Shown: positions 7,046 to 8,565 of the stretch, piece after piece
How positions within the stretch are numbered: position 1 is the stretch's first letter
Layout: the number at the start of each line of letters is the position of its first letter
Source: Pontiellaceae bacterium
Lineage (GTDB): Bacteria; Verrucomicrobiota; Kiritimatiellia; Kiritimatiellales; Pontiellaceae
Length of the DNA stretch: 8,565 bases
Direction of reading: 5' to 3'
Assembly: GCA_016937035.1 (NCBI GenBank)
Contig: JAFGWS010000039.1
Coordinates: 1-8,565, forward strand
Notes under the pieces: generated by a model
The model's database searches: none
What the model saw: only the letters and a program-made list of their open reading frames with translations
Told to the model about the DNA's origin: nothing
Position numbers and translations under genes: made by a program

Positions 7046-8245
7046 ATGGCTAAGGATAAATTCGAACGGACAAAGCCGCACGTGAACGTCGGCACGATTG
7101 GTCACGTTGACCATGGCAAAACTACTACGACGGCGGCAATCACTTATGTGCAGAGCACCAAGGGCCTGTCTGAATACGTTCCGTATGACAGCGTTGCTAA
7201 GGCTTCCGAGTCTCAGGGTCGTCGCGACTCCACGAAGATTTTGACGATTGCTACATCGCACGTTGAGTACGAATCGGACAACCGTCACTATGCGCACGTT
7301 GACTGCCCCGGCCATGCCGACTACGTCAAGAACATGATCACCGGTGCTGCTCAGATGGACGGCGCAATTCTTGTGGTTGAAGCGCCTTCCGGCCCGATGC
7401 CGCAGACCCGTGAACACATCCTTCTGGCTCGTCAGGTTGGGGTTCCGAAAATCGTTGTTTTCCTCAACAAGTGTGACTTGGTTGATGACGAAGAGCTGAT
7501 TGAGCTCGTTGAAATGGAAATTCAGGAACTCCTCGCGAAGTATGAGTTCGAAGAAGATTCTCCGATCATCCGCGGTTCCGCGACGGCTGCGATTGCCGAT
7601 CCGCAGGGCGAAGGCGGCAAGTGCATTCAGGAACTCATGGATGCGCTGGACAGCTGGATTCCGGAACCCGAACGTGTGACGGACCAGGCTTTCCTGATGC
7701 CGATCGAAGACGTGTTCTCGATTGAAGGTCGCGGTACGGTGGTTACCGGTCGTGTTGAACGTGGTACGATCCACACCGGCGATCCGGTTGAAATCGTGGG
7801 TATTCGTGACACCATTACGACCACCTGCACCGGCGTTGAAATGTTCCGCAAGATTCTTGACGAAGGTCAGGCCGGCGACAATGTGGGTATTCTGCTGCGC
7901 GGTACGAAGAAAGATGAAGTACAGCGTGGTCAGGTTCTGGCGAAGCCCGGTTCCATTAAGCCGCACACCAAGTTCAATGGCGAAGTTTACGTCCTCTCCA
8001 AGGATGAAGGCGGTCGTCATACTCCTTTCTTTAAGGGATATCGTCCTCAGTTTTATTTCCGTACAACGGACGTTACCGGTGACATTCAGCTGCCTGAAGG
8101 CGTTGAAATGGTGATGCCGGGCGACAACATTTCAATGAATGTTGAGCTGATCACCCCGATCGCGATGGAGCAGCATATGCGCTTTGCGATCCGAGAAGGC
8201 GGCCGTACAGTGGGTGCGGGTCGCGTTACCGAGATCACTGCATAA
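7046..8245 (+). CDS. tuf: Translation elongation factor Tu (EF-Tu)
   Basis: The product is a cytoplasmic GTPase of 399 residues that carries aminoacyl-tRNA to the ribosomal A site. A strong Shine-Dalgarno AGGAGGT (7032-7038) lies seven bases before ATG. The G domain shows the P-loop GHVDHGKT (19-26), DCPGH (86-90) with the catalytic His90, NKCD (141-144) and GSA (177-179). Domains 2 and 3 are complete, with [52 protein letters not shown] and [10 protein letters not shown] all present. The oddity is switch I. Instead of the usual RGITINTSHVEY it reads [14 protein letters not shown], and the segment before it is five residues longer than in E. coli, which accounts for the +5 shift of all later motifs. 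The Mg-binding Thr is kept (T67). Near the C-terminus, [12 protein letters not shown] replaces the common [12 protein letters not shown]. It follows tRNA-Thr and precedes rpmG. Confidence 0.99.
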   Translation: MAKDKFERTKPHVNVGTIGHVDHGKTTTTAAITYVQSTKGLSEYVPYDSVAKASESQGRRDSTKILTIATSHVEYESDNRHYAHVDCPGHADYVKNMITGAAQMDGAILVVEAPSGPMPQTREHILLARQVGVPKIVVFLNKCDLVDDEELIELVEMEIQELLAKYEFEEDSPIIRGSATAAIADPQGEGGKCIQELMDALDSWIPEPERVTDQAFLMPIEDVFSIEGRGTVVTGRVERGTIHTGDPVEIVGIRDTITTTCTGVEMFRKILDEGQAGDNVGILLRGTKKDEVQRGQVLAKPGSIKPHTKFNGEVYVLSKDEGGRHTPFFKGYRPQFYFRTTDVTGDIQLPEGVEMVMPGDNISMNVELITPIAMEQHMRFAIREGGRTVGAGRVTEITA

Positions 8246-8265
8246 GTGAGATCGATTTTCGGGGA

Positions 8266-8292
8266 ACGGGCAGCCGAATGAATGCTGCCCGT
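8266..8292 (+). other. Perfect 9-bp hairpin between tuf and rpmG
   Basis: ACGGGCAGC (8266-8274) pairs without mismatch with GCTGCCCGT (8284-8292) around a nine-base loop. It begins 21 bases after the tuf stop. No T-run follows, so it is not a classical intrinsic terminator. It could stabilise the tuf mRNA 3' end, act as a processing site, or lower read-through into rpmG. Confidence 0.7.
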
Positions 8293-8321
8293 GACCCTGT
8301 AAACATTAATAGGACGAAACC

Positions 8322-8474
8322 ATGCCGAGAGATATCATTACTCTGGCCTGCACCGAGTGCAAAGAGCGCAACTACACCGGGACCCGCAACAAAAAGTTGG
8401 AGACCCAGCGTCGAGAGATTAAAAAGTATTGCCCTCGTGACCGTCGGCACACTTTGCATCGCGAAACGAAGTAG
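8322..8474 (+). CDS. rpmG: 50S ribosomal protein L33
   Basis: This is a 50-residue protein ([18 protein letters not shown] at the start, HTLHRETK at the end), a normal length for L33, a small protein of the large ribosomal subunit near the E site. AGGA (8311-8314) lies seven bases before ATG. Family signs are the ITLAC-xx-CK-xRNY segment, the basic TRNKK stretch, KKYCP, and the final HTLHRETK. Cysteines 10, 13 and 37 match the zinc ribbon of zinc-binding L33, but the fourth position is Asp40 (CPRD instead of CxxC), so zinc binding may be altered or absent. It lies between tuf and tRNA-Trp, a usual place for rpmG ahead of secE-nusG. Confidence 0.96.
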   Translation: MPRDIITLACTECKERNYTGTRNKKLETQRREIKKYCPRDRRHTLHRETK

Positions 8475-8494
8475 TTGGATCGATTTTTGACGAC

Positions 8495-8565
8495 AGGTCG
8501 GTAGTTCAATTGGTAGAGCACCGGTTTCCAAAACCGGCTGTTAGGGGTTCGAGTCCCTTCCGACC
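8495..8565 (+). tRNA. trnW: tRNA-Trp (anticodon CCA), 3' partial at window end
   Basis: The acceptor 5' strand AGGTCGG (8495-8501) pairs with CCGACC at 8560-8565, the last bases of the window. The final acceptor base, discriminator and CCA end lie outside. The anticodon stem CCGGT/ACCGG encloses TTCCAAA with anticodon CCA at 8528-8530. The T stem AGGGG/CCCTT encloses TTCGAGT. The body closely resembles the E. coli tRNA-Trp as I recall it. It begins 20 bases after rpmG and is probably co-transcribed with it. Confidence 0.97.

Noticed and set aside
8235..8531. Minus-strand frame of 98 codons opposite rpmG and tRNA-Trp
   Set aside because: It is antisense to a recognised ribosomal protein gene and a tRNA, with no motif.

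Overview
The window reads as a piece of a bacterial chromosome from the PVC group, most likely Kiritimatiellota or a close relative. This is an inference from three things: the C-terminal DFDGDGL/NAAEYAAGT-type modules of the two large secreted proteins, the unusual switch I of EF-Tu, and the style of the genes. It is not a database result. G+C looks to be a little above half. All supported genes are on the + strand.

Region 1 (1-6681) looks like one transcription unit. It opens with the 3' end of a gene whose three hydrophobic segments resemble the C-terminus of a sodium/solute symporter (SSS family). Thirteen bases later begins a ~1,060-residue secreted M6-family (immune inhibitor A-like) zinc metalloprotease. 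Seven bases after that comes a second, paralogous M6 protease of 1,068 residues. Each has a Sec signal peptide, the HEYGHALGAID zinc site at identical residue numbers, a DxDGDG segment before the catalytic helix, an InhA-like beta-sandwich region, and a C-terminal calcium-type module. The pair is a tandem duplication. The two flanks are very similar and collinear, and nearly all length change and most divergence sit in one central block.

Region 2 (6682-6916) is a 235-base intergenic stretch. It holds a weak hairpin plus T-run (possible terminator), a good sigma70-like promoter, and a leader of about 120 bases running into a tRNA.

Region 3 (6917-8565) is a translation-gene cluster: tRNA-Thr(GGT), tuf (EF-Tu), a 9-bp intergenic hairpin, rpmG (ribosomal protein L33), and tRNA-Trp(CCA) cut by the window end. 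The tRNA-Thr/tuf adjacency is the same as thrT-tufB in E. coli. In many bacteria secE-nusG and ribosomal protein genes follow a tRNA-Trp here, so they are expected just outside the window.

No mobile element, CRISPR array, phage gene or defence system was seen. The most notable items are the domain-specific divergence of the protease pair and an EF-Tu whose G2/switch I lacks the classical RGITI sequence and is five residues longer than in E. coli.
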